Below, piece after piece: positions 22,011 through 33,010 of a DNA stretch of 64,000 nt. The DNA is from Diploptera punctata (Eukaryota > Arthropoda > Insecta > Blattodea > Blaberidae). Under the pieces are notes generated by a model, which saw only the letters and a program-made list of their open reading frames with translations, had not been told where the DNA came from and searched no databases. The stretch is taken from positions 231,001-295,000 of the forward strand of contig JASPKZ010004201.1 of assembly GCA_030220185.1 (NCBI GenBank), given 5' to 3'. The first letter of the stretch is position 1, and each line of letters starts with the position of its first letter. The translations under genes were made by a program, and so were the position numbers.

Positions 22011-23359
22011 AAAAATATTTTGGAATATTGTGAATTCTGCTAAATAAATCAATTGATTTATAATAGAGGATGTATCTGCTCCCGTGGTAATGATGAAAAT
22101 ACCTTATTTTAGACTGTCCGTCTCAAGGATTTAAGCGATACATTCTAGATGTTCATTTAATTGAATGTAATCAAGTACTGCGTAATCCAATAACTGATAT
22201 TTTAGAAAGGAAATGTTGTTACATAGCATTTAAAACATTTGTAAATGCTATTTTCACCACATTGTAATTCATCTTTATTACTAACTTACTTTCTTAGTTT
22301 TAGTTCTTGTTTCGTTCATTTGTTTCGTTTTATTTAAATTTTGCAACTATGTGTAACTTAAAATTTCTTCTATATTTTAACTACAGCCCTAACATACATT
22401 TGTAAAGCAGGCATCCAGAACTGGGATAATTAATAAATAATAATAATAATAAATAGAGGATCGAGGAGAACGTTATTATAGTAGGAGAAAAAAATAATGT
22501 TTCTGAAAAGGGTGCTGGATTAAAATGAAGTGAAAAGTGGATAGTGGAGATGAGGTTTTTCATACAAATAACTGCAAATATACCTTCATTGACAGATAAG
22601 TTAAACAATTTTGGGAAAGTGTTATGAAGTTTAATAAAAAATGTTAAATGCTCTATAACTTTATTTGAATCTTATATTAATTACAATACACTTGAATATA
22701 ATTTATACTGAACGTCATTTTTACATACAGTTTTACTTTGGAATGGCATCAATAATAATTGCATCATACACATAATTAATTCAGAAGTGAGAGATATTGA
22801 GATTTTTCTCTTACGAATATTCTACTAATATTCATAACGAATTGTTAAATAGAAACAATATTATTTTTTTTTTCATTTATGGTGTAAGTAAAAAAAAAAG
22901 ATAATAGTAAAATGATCCAACTTCAGATGTTAAGAGTTCTCTTATGATAGTAGGTGGTTAAGGCTAACATATTTCTAGAAAATCGGCACTAGATGGCATC
23001 CCCCAAAATGAAAGAAATTTAAGAAATTTTCGTCTTCTGGACGTACATAATCGTGCGGCTTTTGCAATAAATACATTTATTCGTATGTGTTGGATCGCTG
23101 CGTGATGGCCGCATTCATTCCTAGAATAAGATTCTATATTAATTTCCTTTGGAGGCTGATTCGAATCCAGGGACATGATACCACCATAAAGTTTGGCTCA
23201 GTATAATGTGCTATGTAACAAATATGTGTACAGACTGTGACATATTCCAAGGTATAAATAAGAGCATTAATCGCATAAAAAATCATAAAGTAGGAATTAT
23301 TATTCTCCTAAGTGTGACTGCTAATATTAATAGCATATTCACATCATAAGTTTTGATTT
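22011..23359. other. No gene recognised; downstream flank of host gene
   Basis: AT-rich sequence with no coding signal. The part nearest 23359 must include the 3' UTR of the minus-strand secreted-protein gene; a minus-strand AATAAA lies at about 23075-23082, some 280 bases after the stop. Confidence 0.5.
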
Positions 23360-24796
23360 TTACTTTTTATCAATACCTCTATTTCTATAAGCTATGGCAT
23401 CAGCTAAGTTATAATAATGGTGGGCATTCATAGCTGCTGTTTCGGCTGCTAATTCATGATCTGCAGCTTTCTGTGTTAATGCTCTAGTGTTCAAATAATT
23501 TAAACGAGCGTTTACTCCAGTATTGTCGTTCATTCGGGAATGAGCTGTTCTGTAATGAGTATTCGCTTTTTCAGTTTCCGCTGCAGCTTTTAAAAAGTAT
23601 TGAACGGCCTTTTCAGCAGTTTTTCCTGCATTCATATAGTTACGCTTTTCTTCCATTGTTGTTGTAGTGTCAGCAACATTTTTATAATATTCTGCTTTGT
23701 TTCTAGCATCAATTGCATAACTGTAGAGTTCGTGTGCTTGGTCTTTAGTTGCTCTGACATTCAGATGGTGATGTTCGTTTGTTGGATCATTTCTATTGAA
23801 GATTCGAAGATTATATTGCGGAACAAAGGCATGTAAGCGATCACGACGAGCTACATGACCATCACGATGATGAACCATTTTACGAGGATGACCTCGGTAG
23901 CCGTATCCCATAAACATACGTCTATGGAGAGGATGATGACCAGATGTTAGATAATGTTGATCCGTATTATCGTCGTCATACACATCAGCATATCCTGCAG
24001 TGAAAGGATTGTATGGATGGCCACCGGGTTGATGGGTGTAATGGCTATGATGACGGATATAAGGATTAGTGTAGGGATGAGTGAAATATGTACGATGATA
24101 GGTATCAGGATGTTGAGTGTAATGTACATTGTGTTGGAAGGTGTAAGGATTCCGAGTGTAATAGGTATTATGCTCAAAGTTTGTAGGATTTTTAGTTAAA
24201 TAGGCATTGCGGTATTTGTTAGGATTCATAGTGTAATAAGTGGTATGCTGGTATTTGTTAGGAGTGTTAGTGTAATAAGTAGTGTGTTGGTGTTTATTAG
24301 GATTGGTAGTGTAATATGCATTATCACGGCGTTTAGGATTTTGAGTGAAATTAGTTTTAGGAGTGTAATAGGTATAGTACTGATCGTTTTCACGATTCGT
24401 GCGATATTTTAAAAAATTCCGATAATTGGGATGATTAGTGTAATGGGTTCTCAGGTTATAGGTATTGGGGCGATGATATTCATCAGGCTGATAAATGTAA
24501 CCAGGATTCGCTTCATATCCATTTAAATTATGGTGACCAGGATTAGCTTCATATCCATTTAAATGATGGTGGCCAGGATTAGCTTCATATCCATTTAAAT
24601 GATGGTGACCAGGATTAGCTTCATATCCATTTAAATGATAGTATTTTGTAGTACGTTGAGTATCAAGATTGGCTAGTTCAGCTGCTAGGTAGTGATTTAA
24701 CGCAGGTGTTTCATCCTCTGCTTGGAAAGTTCTGAGAGGACTTCCATGAAAATAAGCCCTTCCCTGTTTCTGCTGTACAGTTGTAAGTGTTCTGCC
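23360..24796 (-). CDS. Secreted Tyr/His/Asn-rich repeat protein, exon 2
   Basis: This terminal exon encodes residues 18-495 of a predicted 495-residue secreted protein I do not recognise. It opens after a TTCTTAACTCTTTCAG acceptor and stays open for 478 codons. Residues about 70-113 are four 11-residue repeats (HHLNGYEANPG). Residues about 114-335 are rich in Tyr, His, Asn, Thr and Pro with repeated YYTxNPNKYQH-type motifs. Residues about 365-495 are Ala/Glu/Lys-rich and look helical (AAAETEKANTHYR, AAETAAMNAHHYYNLADAIA). There is no Cys or Trp. Repeat-rich, Cys-free secreted proteins are typical of structural secretions (silks, glues, egg coverings, cuticle), so that role is inferred only. 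The continuous frame amid decayed transposons, with matching splice phase to exon 1, argues it is a real gene. Confidence 0.85.
   Translation of the reverse strand, partial: GRTLTTVQQKQGRAYFHGSPLRTFQAEDETPALNHYLAAELANLDTQRTTKYYHLNGYEANPGHHHLNGYEANPGHHHLNGYEANPGHHNLNGYEANPGYIYQPDEYHRPNTYNLRTHYTNHPNYRNFLKYRTNRENDQYYTYYTPKTNFTQNPKRRDNAYYTTNPNKHQHTTYYTNTPNKYQHTTYYTMNPNKYRNAYLTKNPTNFEHNTYYTRNPYTFQHNVHYTQHPDTYHRTYFTHPYTNPYIRHHSHYTHQPGGHPYNPFTAGYADVYDDDNTDQHYLTSGHHPLHRRMFMGYGYRGHPRKMVHHRDGHVARRDRLHAFVPQYNLRIFNRNDPTNEHHHLNVRATKDQAHELYSYAIDARNKAEYYKNVADTTTTMEEKRNYMNAGKTAEKAVQYFLKAAAETEKANTHYRTAHSRMNDNTGVNARLNYLNTRALTQKAADHELAAETAAMNAHHYYNLADAIAYRNRGIDKK
24520..24655 (-). repeat. 33-bp coding tandem repeat, four copies
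   Basis: Near-identical 33-bp units (tggatatgaagctaatcctg core on the minus strand) encode HHLNGYEANPG. The first and last differ by a few bases (CAT/AAT, GCT/GCG), so the array is young but not perfectly homogenised. Confidence 0.9.
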
Positions 24797-26045
24797 CTGA
24801 AAGAGTTAAGAATTGCAACATATAAACTCATTTCATAAATATAAACATTTAATATTTCAGCTAATTTCATATTTACAGTGAATCATCAAATTGTATAAAA
24901 TCTACACTTTTAAGGTGCAATCAATTCATCGAATAAAAAAGTGAGCTTCGATTCTATTTCAGATTGTCCTAATTCCTTGTATGTGTGCGTGTGTTTGTTT
25001 TTGTGCTCCTCTTAAATATTGTCTTGTACCATACAGAAAATTGAAGAAATTATCGAGACCGATTTCAGTCCGACTGGTTTATGAATACATCTAACGTTAA
25101 ACATTGATTACTCTAAGTAATTAAAAATGTACAATTGTTATATTTTTCAAAGAAAACAAAAAAATAGAGACCCTTTAAACAAAAGAAGATAATCTTCAGT
25201 GAAAGGAATTTTTTAAAACAAATATGCATCAATTTATTTAAAAAAAACACTTCATGAAATCAAACTTTGGCCATACTTTAAAAAAAGTCACAAGATATAT
25301 AAATATGCAATTTAAAATTTGATTTTTTTATTTCAAAATTAAAATACTTTATTAAAACTGAAAACTATGTATATGGTAAAATGCATGATATAAATAAAAA
25401 AAAAGTTTTTTCTCTCTGTAAGTACTACTATTAATATACTTATTCATAGATAAAATGTAAGAAAACTTTACAGGTACTTTTGTGATGCAAAGAAGTAGTG
25501 TCAGTTATGTATCTTACTTATTATGATAATTTATATGCTTTATTCATAGATAGTTTTATGTGTTTTGTATTACGAACTGATAGCAGTAGGACATATAATG
25601 TTAGTTACAAATATGAGCAGTTGGCCTTACGTGCTGTTGATAGTCCGTATCAATAAAATAAAGTCTAGTAATAATATAAAGTAAAAAATATATAAACATA
25701 CGATTACATTATACAATTAGGTTACATAACGTTATTAAGATATAATACTTTGTTTACATATTTATCTATTCACGAATGAGTGTTATTAATTTCCGCGTTT
25801 ATCCAGACATTTACCCAAGTTTATCCAAATTTCTGGATTAACCATCAGCACCTAGCATGCCAATCTTTCACAAACTAATAAGTAAACGGTCTACCGTATT
25901 CAATAAGTGTAGCGTTTGAAGAGTATATACTGTATATTATATTTTTAAAAAAGCAGTGGCAACTTCCCACCGCACGTAAAACTTCCCCTTCGATTCGCTT
26001 GCGCATCATCTAACTGGAAGCCCATCCGCATTACCTATCACATTT

Positions 26046-26135
26046 TATAAAAGGAAGAAACAAATGATCGCTATTAGTACATCCAAGAAAACAGTTCTGT
26101 ATAAACAAGACCTTAGTAGGATTCAGTTGCAAAAT
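26046..26135 (+). promoter_or_regulatory. Possible promoter and short first exon
   Basis: A TATAAAAG at about 26047 and a TATAAAC at about 26098 precede a TCAGT initiator-like site and an ATG at about 26135 that runs straight into a GTAAGT donor-like sequence. Insect secreted-protein genes often have such tiny first exons. No second exon was found, and it lies in the intron of the opposite-strand gene. Confidence 0.2.
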
Positions 26136-26158
26136 GTGTAAGTGTGTATGTACCCCAT

Positions 26159-26519
26159 ACGTCCCTCGTCGGGACATGGGTGCTCTCTTAGCGAGAGTTC
26201 CTTAACTAAGCTAATTTAGTTACGCTTATTTACCTATAGGTGCCAAAGAGTGTCATGTGGTTAGCACATCGCCTCAATAAGACATCTATTAGGTAACTAA
26301 GATATTAATTGGATGGATGAAGGTCGGATGAATTTTGCAGAGGCTCTTTTATTCAGATTGCGGTTCTTTTACGAGTCTGAAAACCTTAAGACTCGGGACC
26401 CGGAGGATTTGTTCCTTGATTTTTTCCATCTTAAACATCCATCGACCCCGGCCGGGTTTGAACCCTCAACACTCGAGACTAGAGGCAAAGAACATAACCG
26501 TTAGACCACCGTAGCTGAC
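26159..26519 (-). repeat. SINE family 2, full-length copy
   Basis: The minus-strand head (gtcagctacggtggtctaac) has an A-box, and ggttcaaacccggccggggt forms the B-box. The body shares gactcgggacccgg, tcttttacgagtctgaaaa and agacatctattaggtaacta with other family members. The distal end is cgtccctcgtcgggacat. Confidence 0.8.
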
Positions 26520-26906
26520 TAAAATGTCTAAATAAAGGAGCAATTTCTCTTAAACAGGCCGTGCAATACGTAATGAAGTATGTATGAACTACGTACGGCA
26601 CACGTAGGTCTAATTCTTTTACAAGTAAGAAATGAAGTTAAAACCGAGAGATAATATCCATATTTTTTCATGAGACATATATTTTATTTTGTTATTGTCT
26701 ATTTATTTAATATTTCGTTCTTGCTTCATACTCCGTAGGGAATTCAAAAGAGTGAACCTAATAAGGTTGTTATCGTGATTTTTTAAATCATTAACATCTC
26801 CTCATCGGTCGTGTCTAATAGATACTGAAAACGATCATCAATAATTTTAAATTTGATGGTAAACCGTTGTTCAGGCTATTGATTAAAATATTAAAATTAT
26901 AAAATT

Positions 26907-27053
26907 CGTACCTGTTGTATCGGCCGTCCTCAACTAAAAGTAAGTTATGTTTATAAAGCATCATGAAACATTAAAATGTTTAATATTTAATGTTTATGAA
27001 AGTTTTATAAAGAGAAGTTTTACCTGAGGATGACTGATAAAACAAGTACGACG
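26907..27053. repeat. Hairpin-forming inverted repeat
   Basis: Arms of about 60 bases are imperfect complements: cgtacctgttgtatcggccg and tcctcaactaaaa on the left, ttttacctgagga and aaaacaagtacga on the right. Size and form suit a MITE-like fold-back. Confidence 0.6.
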
Positions 27054-27231
27054 TTTATAAATTTAATATTGAAAATGATCATGACATGTATATTATAGCC
27101 TGCATGTGTCCAGCTCTAGCGGTAATAATTTTAATCAATTGAGCTGGTGTTTACTTGATCAAAATCCATATTTATTAATTAGATAAAAATAAAACGTAGT
27201 TTTATTTGATTTTCATATTTATTATATAATT

Positions 27232-27271
27232 CAGTGACAGCTGTTTCGGTACACCGTACCTTCTTCAGACA
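27232..27271 (-). ncRNA. Hammerhead-like motif, Penelope B left arm
   Basis: On the minus strand: CUGAAGA, then a stem GGUAC/GUACC with a short loop, then GAAA, then a self-complementary ACAGCUGU followed by C. This fits CUGANGA-helix II-GAAA-helix III-NUH of a hammerhead with a loopless helix III, apart from one extra base before helix II and a weak helix I. Penelope-like elements are known to carry hammerheads. Confidence 0.5.
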
Positions 27272-27733
27272 TGTTAACAAATTATGAATTGTGTTCCAAC
27301 TGATCTAAGCAACAATACAACAATATTTATTTAATTTTTTTAATTTAACAAAGGGAATTCATTCAAATCAAGTTGAGAATTTAACAGTTTGTTACTACTT
27401 TTAAATTTATTTATTTCTACAGCCTCCAAAAGATCTAACTTCTTACCCTTATCACAAACGTGTAAAATTTCAAAATTTGGATCGAAATATGCTAACCACC
27501 TATTCCAATTTAATCATTGTTTCGATCCAAATTTTGAAATTTTACACGTTTGTGATAAGGGTAAGAAGTTAGATCTTTTGGAGGCTGTAGAAATAAATAA
27601 ATTGAAAAGTAGTAACAAACTGTTAAATTCTCAACTTGATTTGAATGAATCCCCTTTGTTAAATTTAAAAATTTAAATAAATATCGTTGTATTGTTCCTT
27701 AGATCAGTTGGAACACAATTCATAATTTGTTAA

Positions 27734-27772
27734 CATGTCTGAAGAAGGTACACTGTACCGAAACTGTCACTG
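27734..27772 (+). ncRNA. Hammerhead-like motif, damaged, right arm
   Basis: The plus-strand counterpart keeps CUGAAGA, helix II and GAAA but has lost three bases of helix III (GAAACUGUCAC instead of GAAACAGCUGUCAC), which would abolish the palindrome. Confidence 0.45.
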
Positions 27773-27894
27773 AATTATATAATAAATATGAAAATCAAAT
27801 AAAACTACGTTTTATTTTTATTTAATTAATAGGTAATAATTTTGTTTTTCGGAACCAAACTCTCATAATCAAATGACCTAAAAATAATAAAATC

Positions 27895-28260
27895 GATTTC
27901 GTTAACCGGCATAATTGGACCATTAGGAATTCACCTAAAAAATTTAAAAATCATTCTGGGAGTCGTAATTTTCAATTTTTCGCAATTACACTTACTATAA
28001 GATATTTAAACAAAACGAAGGCACGCTCCAAAAATTAGCGACATTTGATCGTTAAAAGGAGGAGTTTACCTAAAACCCGAAATAAAAAATCCCTCTAGCA
28101 GCCACCATGTTTGCTTTGTCGCAATACCACTATAACATACAGTTAGTTAAACTTTAAATTGACAGTATATCCAATAAGATAGATTTGTTGAATTTATCTA
28201 ACATTTTTAATAAAGCAGCGAAAAAAATAATCGGTAGAAATTATTTACATTTGTGTCAAA
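27895..28260. repeat. Dispersed repeat with diverged 100-130 bp units
   Basis: Diverged units each contain a gaccattaaaa/gatcgttaaaa start, aa-cctgaaattta and cgccatgtttgctttgtcgc-type text. The block matches 30250-30630, including the distal tttttaataaag tail. Confidence 0.55.
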
Positions 28261-28568
28261 TTTTACAGCAATAATGTAGTCTAATAATAATTTACAGTTA
28301 CGATTTATTTTCACATTTAAATAAGCTGGCATAATAAATTGAGTTTCGCAAATGTATGAGTTAACCAAAGATATATACAGGATGCAGCATAAGTCAGTTA
28401 GCAGAAAATTCATATATATATGATTTTCTGTGGCTTAAAACATCTATATACAAAACAACTATCGACATTTTTCTGTGTGTTGCTTAAGAAGTATAGTGTT
28501 TAATATTATATTCTGAAGATCGCATTCAAACCCCAGTTTCAACTAATATGATTTTTTTCCTTTGCAAC

Positions 28569-28887
28569 CATATGCAATGATTAACTAACTTATGCCGCAC
28601 CTGTATATGCAATGGTTAACTAACTTATGCCGCACCTGTATATGCAATGGTTAACTAACTTATGCCGCACCTGTATATGCAATGGTTAACTAACTTATGC
28701 CGCACCTGTATATGCAATGGTTAACTAACTTATGCCGCACCTGTATATGCAATGGTTAACTAACTTATGCCGCACCTGTATATGCAATGGTTAACTAACT
28801 TATGCCGCACCTGTATATGTAATGGTTAACTAACTTATGCCGCACCTGTATATGCAATGGTTAACTAACTTATGCCGCACCTGTATA
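28569..28887. repeat. 35-bp tandem repeat, about nine copies
   Basis: The unit ttatgccgcacctgtatatg plus caatggttaactaac repeats with almost no change; one unit has a C-to-T change (tatatgtaatgg) and the first is slightly diverged. Confidence 0.95.
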
Positions 28888-29330
28888 TTCCGTATAATAT
28901 CAAAATCGGATCATAAATTCAACTTGCTGAGGAATTCGTTTGGTTTATGCAGTTCTGCGAGACGGAATTTTTCACACCGCTTAACTTGTTTGTTTTTGTT
29001 TTTTTCTTTAGACAAATACAACTAGAGGACACACACCAAACAGAATCCCCTGCCTCGCCGGGAAGCACATCCGGAGTGGATGTTATTCTCTACCGACCAT
29101 ACAACGGAGATGGTCACATTTTTGTGTATCCTTCCTTGACAGTTTGTATTTTATGTTCAGTGGAAGATAAGGCATTTTGATACTATCATTTCTACAATAA
29201 ATAAATTATCAGCTAATTTCGAAGAAATTAAACTATTGAGGTAATTCTCAAGAAATTTTTTTACAGATTTTCTCCGTTCCTATCTATTAGAAATCGAAAA
29301 TAACCATGGCAAACATATATATTGGGTGTT

Positions 29331-30166
29331 TCATGAACTTGGCCACTAAAAAATCTTTGTACGTAAGTACAAAATGAAAAATTATTTTATACAAACGTTC
29401 TCCAACTACGAGAGAGAAATAATACCGATGGGAATTTTGTACCGTTCTTTATTAACAAGATACTAATATTATCTTCGTTTTGTTCAATGACACTTGTATT
29501 TTTTCTTCGATGCGTTAAAGTAAATACTCCAATACTTGTTCAAAAATTATATTAATATGTAATTCTAATAAATCGAACCTTGATAATGGAAAAATAAAGT
29601 GGTATTCTTTCTATCATATTACGTACTGCTCATATGAATCGTGAATAGTATAACATTCACATTAAGCGCTCAAAATAGTGACCATTTTCAGTGACACGCA
29701 TGTAAAATCGCAGAATGAATGAGGAGATTGCCACTGTTACCGGCTGAATGCAATTACAAGCATGCAAAATATGGTCCTACGCATTCTCTGAAGTTGATGG
29801 AATATATTGATAGACAATATATTCATTAACTCCTCAGAGAAAAAAAGTCCATTGGGGTAAGATCAGGAGATTGAACAGACCAATGAACTACCCCTCCACA
29901 TCCAATCCATGTTTCCAATAATAAGGTTATATTTATTAGAATGACACATTTTTAACAGGTCCTATAGTGCTTAATTAACGCATTGAATACAAATGCATAG
30001 TACAATTAAAGAAAACAAAGTTAGTAGTCGTATCTTGTTAATAAATAATGCTATAAAGTTCACTAACCAATCAATAGTTTTCTCCCTCATACTTGGACAA
30101 CTTCTGTATAAAACAAATTTTCATTTTGTACTTACGTAGAAAGATATTTCGGTGGCCAAGATGCAT
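29331..30166 (-). mobile_element. Decayed Tc1/mariner-like element with long TIRs
   Basis: Long inverted arms of nearly 190 bp (left cttggccactaaaaaatctt, right its diverged complement ending ggtggccaag) share tacgtaagtacaaaatgaaa. Between them the minus strand reads PQWTFFLRGVNEYIVYQY, HACNCIQPVTVAISSFILRF and MRVTENGHYFERL, the C-terminal tail of a Tc1/mariner-like transposase. The N-terminal and most of the catalytic domain are missing, so it is a deletion derivative. Confidence 0.7.
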
Positions 30167-30249
30167 ACATGTCAGTTAATGCTCTAGCTGCCGCAATTGT
30201 TATTTTGCCATGACCAAAACTAGAATACAGCAATACATAAGTAAGGTCG

Positions 30250-30630
30250 AAATTCATTAAACAGCAAAATGGACCATAAGGTGTAGGAGTTTACCCGAAA
30301 CCAAAATTTAAAATTCGTTCTTCTAGCGGTTGCAATTTTATATATTTGACAACGAAATTCGGTATATGCTATTTTAAGAAATCGATAAACGTATTAGATT
30401 AAAAAAAAACAACGAAATCAGACCATTAAAATGGAGATTTATCTGAAACCTGAAATTTAAAAGTTGTACTCATAGCCGCCAGGTATGCTTCGTCCCAATG
30501 TATTGCTATGTAATACAATTTAATTAACCCTTAAATTGGCTGTGTGTCCTATAAGATACACCAGCTTAAAGTAATATTTTTAATAAAGTGACATACAAAA
30601 AATAATCATTTAAATTTATGTAATATTATA
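30250..30630. repeat. Dispersed repeat, second copy
   Basis: Homologous to 27895-28260. The units share gaccattaaaatggagattt, tgaaacctgaaatttaaaa and gctttgtcgcaat/gcttcgtcccaat, followed by the ccttaaattggct-type tail. Confidence 0.55.
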
Positions 30631-30756
30631 CATCAGTTCAAAAGATAACCCGACTACGGTGAAATAGTACAGAAATAGTACGTTTACATGCTTCAAATAC
30701 TGTGCGAGTTAACTGTATACTGGAACAGAGGGAGTACGGCAATTACATACCAAACA

Positions 30757-32175
30757 TATAAATTAAAATATAAAATAGGTACTTGAGATCTAAATCGTCC
30801 TCAACTTTAAAATGTTGTAAAATATCAAGAAGTACTTTCGGAACTGTTTCGTATTCTGTTTGTATTCTGTTTGTGCAGAAGATAAAACATTTTCTGTCCT
30901 CAACTTTAAAATGTTGTAAAATATCAAGAAGTACTTTCGGAACTGTTTCGTATTCTGTTTGTATTCTGTTTGTGCAGAAGATAAAACATTTTCTGTCCTC
31001 AACTTTAAAATGTTGTAAAATATCAAGAAGTACTTTCGGAACTGTTTCGTATTCTGTTTGTATTCTGTTTGTGCAGAAGATAAAACATTTTCTGTCCTCA
31101 ACTTTAAAATGTTGTAAAATATCAAGAAGTACTTTCGGAACTGTTTCGTATCTGTTTGTATTCTGTTTGTGCAGAAGATGAAACATTTTCTGTCCTCAAC
31201 TTTAAAATGTTGTAAAATATCAAGAAGTACTTTCGGAACTGTTTCGTATTCTGTTGTATTCTGTTTGTGCAGAAGATGAAACATTTTCTGTCCTCAACTT
31301 TAAATGTTGTAAAATATCAAGAAGTACTTTCGGAACTGTTCGTATTCTGTTTGTATTCTGTTTGTGCAGAAGATGAAACATTTTCTGTCCTCAACTTTAA
31401 AATGTTGTAAAATATCAAGAAGTACTTTCGGAACTGTTTCGTATTCTGTTTGTATTCTGTTTGTGCTGAGATGTGAAGATGAAACATTTTCTGTCCTCAA
31501 CTTTAAAATGTTTGTAAAATATCAAGAAGTACTTTCGGAACTGTTTCGTATTCTGTTTGTATTCTGTTTGTGCAGAAGATGAAACATTTTCTGTCCTCAA
31601 CTTTAAAATGTTGTAAAATATCAAGAAGTACTTTCGGAACTGTTTCGTATTCTGTTTGTATTCTGTTTGTGCAGAAGATGAAACATTTTCTGTCCTCAAC
31701 TTTAAAATGTTGTAAAATATCAAGAAGTACTTTCGGAACTGTTTCGTATTCTGTTTGTATTCTGTTTGTGCAGAAGATGAAACATTTTCTGTCCTCAACT
31801 TTAAAATGTTGTAAAATATCAAGAAGTACTTTCGGAACTGTTTCGTATTCTGTTTGTATTCTGTTTGTGCAGAAGATGAAACATTTTCTGTCCTCAACTT
31901 TAAAATGTTGTAAAATATCAAGAAGTACTTTCGGAACTGTTTCGTATTCTGTTTGTATTCTGTTTGTGCAGAAGATGAAACATTTTCTGTCCTCAACTTT
32001 AAAATGTTGTAAAATATCAAGAAGTACTTTCGGAACTGTTTCGTATTCTGTTTGTGTATTGGTACTATACAGCAGAAGATGAAACATTTTCCGAAAGTAC
32101 TTCACATTTTACAACATTTTAAAATTGAGGACGATTGAGGTCTCAGGTATATATTTTATATTTTAAATGTTACGT
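30757..32175. mobile_element. Fold-back element with internal tandem array
   Basis: The two ends are inverted: left aaaatataaaataggtactt, gagatctaaatcgtcctcaa and ttttaaaatgttgtaaaat; right their diverged complements from 32088 to about 32170. Between and overlapping them lie about thirteen 99-bp direct repeats. Terminal inverted repeats enclosing tandem repeats are the layout of Drosophila Foldback elements; I see no transposase. Confidence 0.65.
30798..32083. repeat. 99-bp minisatellite, about 13 copies
   Basis: Units start tcctcaactttaaaatgttg and contain agaagtactttcggaactgt and a doubled attctgtttgt. The period, 99 = 3 x 33, keeps long frames open on both strands; they are artefacts. 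Early units have gataaaacatt and later ones gatgaaacatt, so the array has two variant blocks. Confidence 0.95.
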
Positions 32176-33010
32176 AGGGACCTAAACGGTGTTTCGTAAT
32201 GAATTTTAAAAAGTATGTAATACCGAACATAGTTAACGCAGCCATTTCAGTGCTGAACAACAGGTGAATTAATACAATTATGAATATGTTATGTACCAGT
32301 TGTAAGAGTAAGCAGACTATACCAGATGGCAAAAGACATCATTAACTTGCCGTCTGTCTTGACATTGCTTAAGCCAGTTCGCTCGCATTTGTAAACAAAC
32401 TAAGTTCGTTTGTTCGTAACGTTCTATCCCGATACTATTTCCCCGCAGTCTGGTAATAACTTATGTCATGGAATGTTTGATTTCTCTGCAGTCCGACACC
32501 TTTAAACATGTTAGTATAAGAAATTGAACCTCTTTAATTAATATGTAGGCTACATAAATAAATAAACATATATATGTTCCGTAAACCAGCGAAATTAGAT
32601 CATTACCTCGAATTGCTTTGGGATTCGCTTAGTTTACGCAGTTATAGTCTGACGGACTTTTATCATTATTATCATCATCATCATCAAAATCATTAATGTT
32701 ACTAAGTGTAATGGTTGTCATGTCTGACTTCCATCTAGGATCCCAGTTCGATTTTCGGCTATAATAGTAGAATTTTTTTTCGATTTAGAGTCTGGAAAGG
32801 TGACTACTCTGCCTCATAAGGAGACAACTGAGTAACTACTCGATTTAGCGAAATAGGGTTAAGAAAACTAAAATTAGGGGCGAGGGACTGCGCCAGTCTA
32901 ACCACTTGACTCTCTGTACTGTGTTATGTTAATAAATAACAAATCACTTCGTTGGCTTTTGCTTTTTCAAGCTATTGTGCTACCGATTCATCATCAACAT
33001 TATTATTATT
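32176..33010. other. No gene; weak tRNA-like element
   Basis: Mostly AT-rich. A tRNA-like stretch (taatggttgtcatgtctgac, then agttcgattttcgg) at about 32705-32765 on the plus strand, preceded by (ATC)n, may be a decayed SINE. Confidence 0.45.

Larger units (their letters stand above)
27133..27831. mobile_element. Penelope-like element B, inverted 3'-end pair
   Basis: Two copies of the 3' end of a Penelope-like element lie head to head (minus 27133-27487, plus 27488-27831). The plus copy encodes YANHLFQFNHCFDPNFEILH, VCDKGKKLDLLEAVEINKLK and LNSQLDLNESPLL, the C-terminal tail after the GIY-YIG domain, ending at 27676. The 3' UTR carries tctgaagaaggtaca...gtaccgaaac and ends in an AT-rich tail. 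A 12-bp flanking repeat (ggtaataatttt) at 27121-27132 and 27832-27843 looks like a target duplication. Only the last part of the ORF is present in each arm. Confidence 0.75.

Noticed and set aside
23600..24199. Plus-strand frames opposite the secreted-protein exon
   Set aside because: Antisense shadows; the minus-strand frame is far longer and has splice and promoter support.
28569..28887. CRISPR-like array
   Set aside because: Units are contiguous with no unique spacers, and the context is eukaryotic.
30743..32105. Long open frames on both strands across the 99-bp array (up to 201 codons)
   Set aside because: The period is a multiple of three, so any stop-free unit stays open; frames exist on both strands and break where units have indels.
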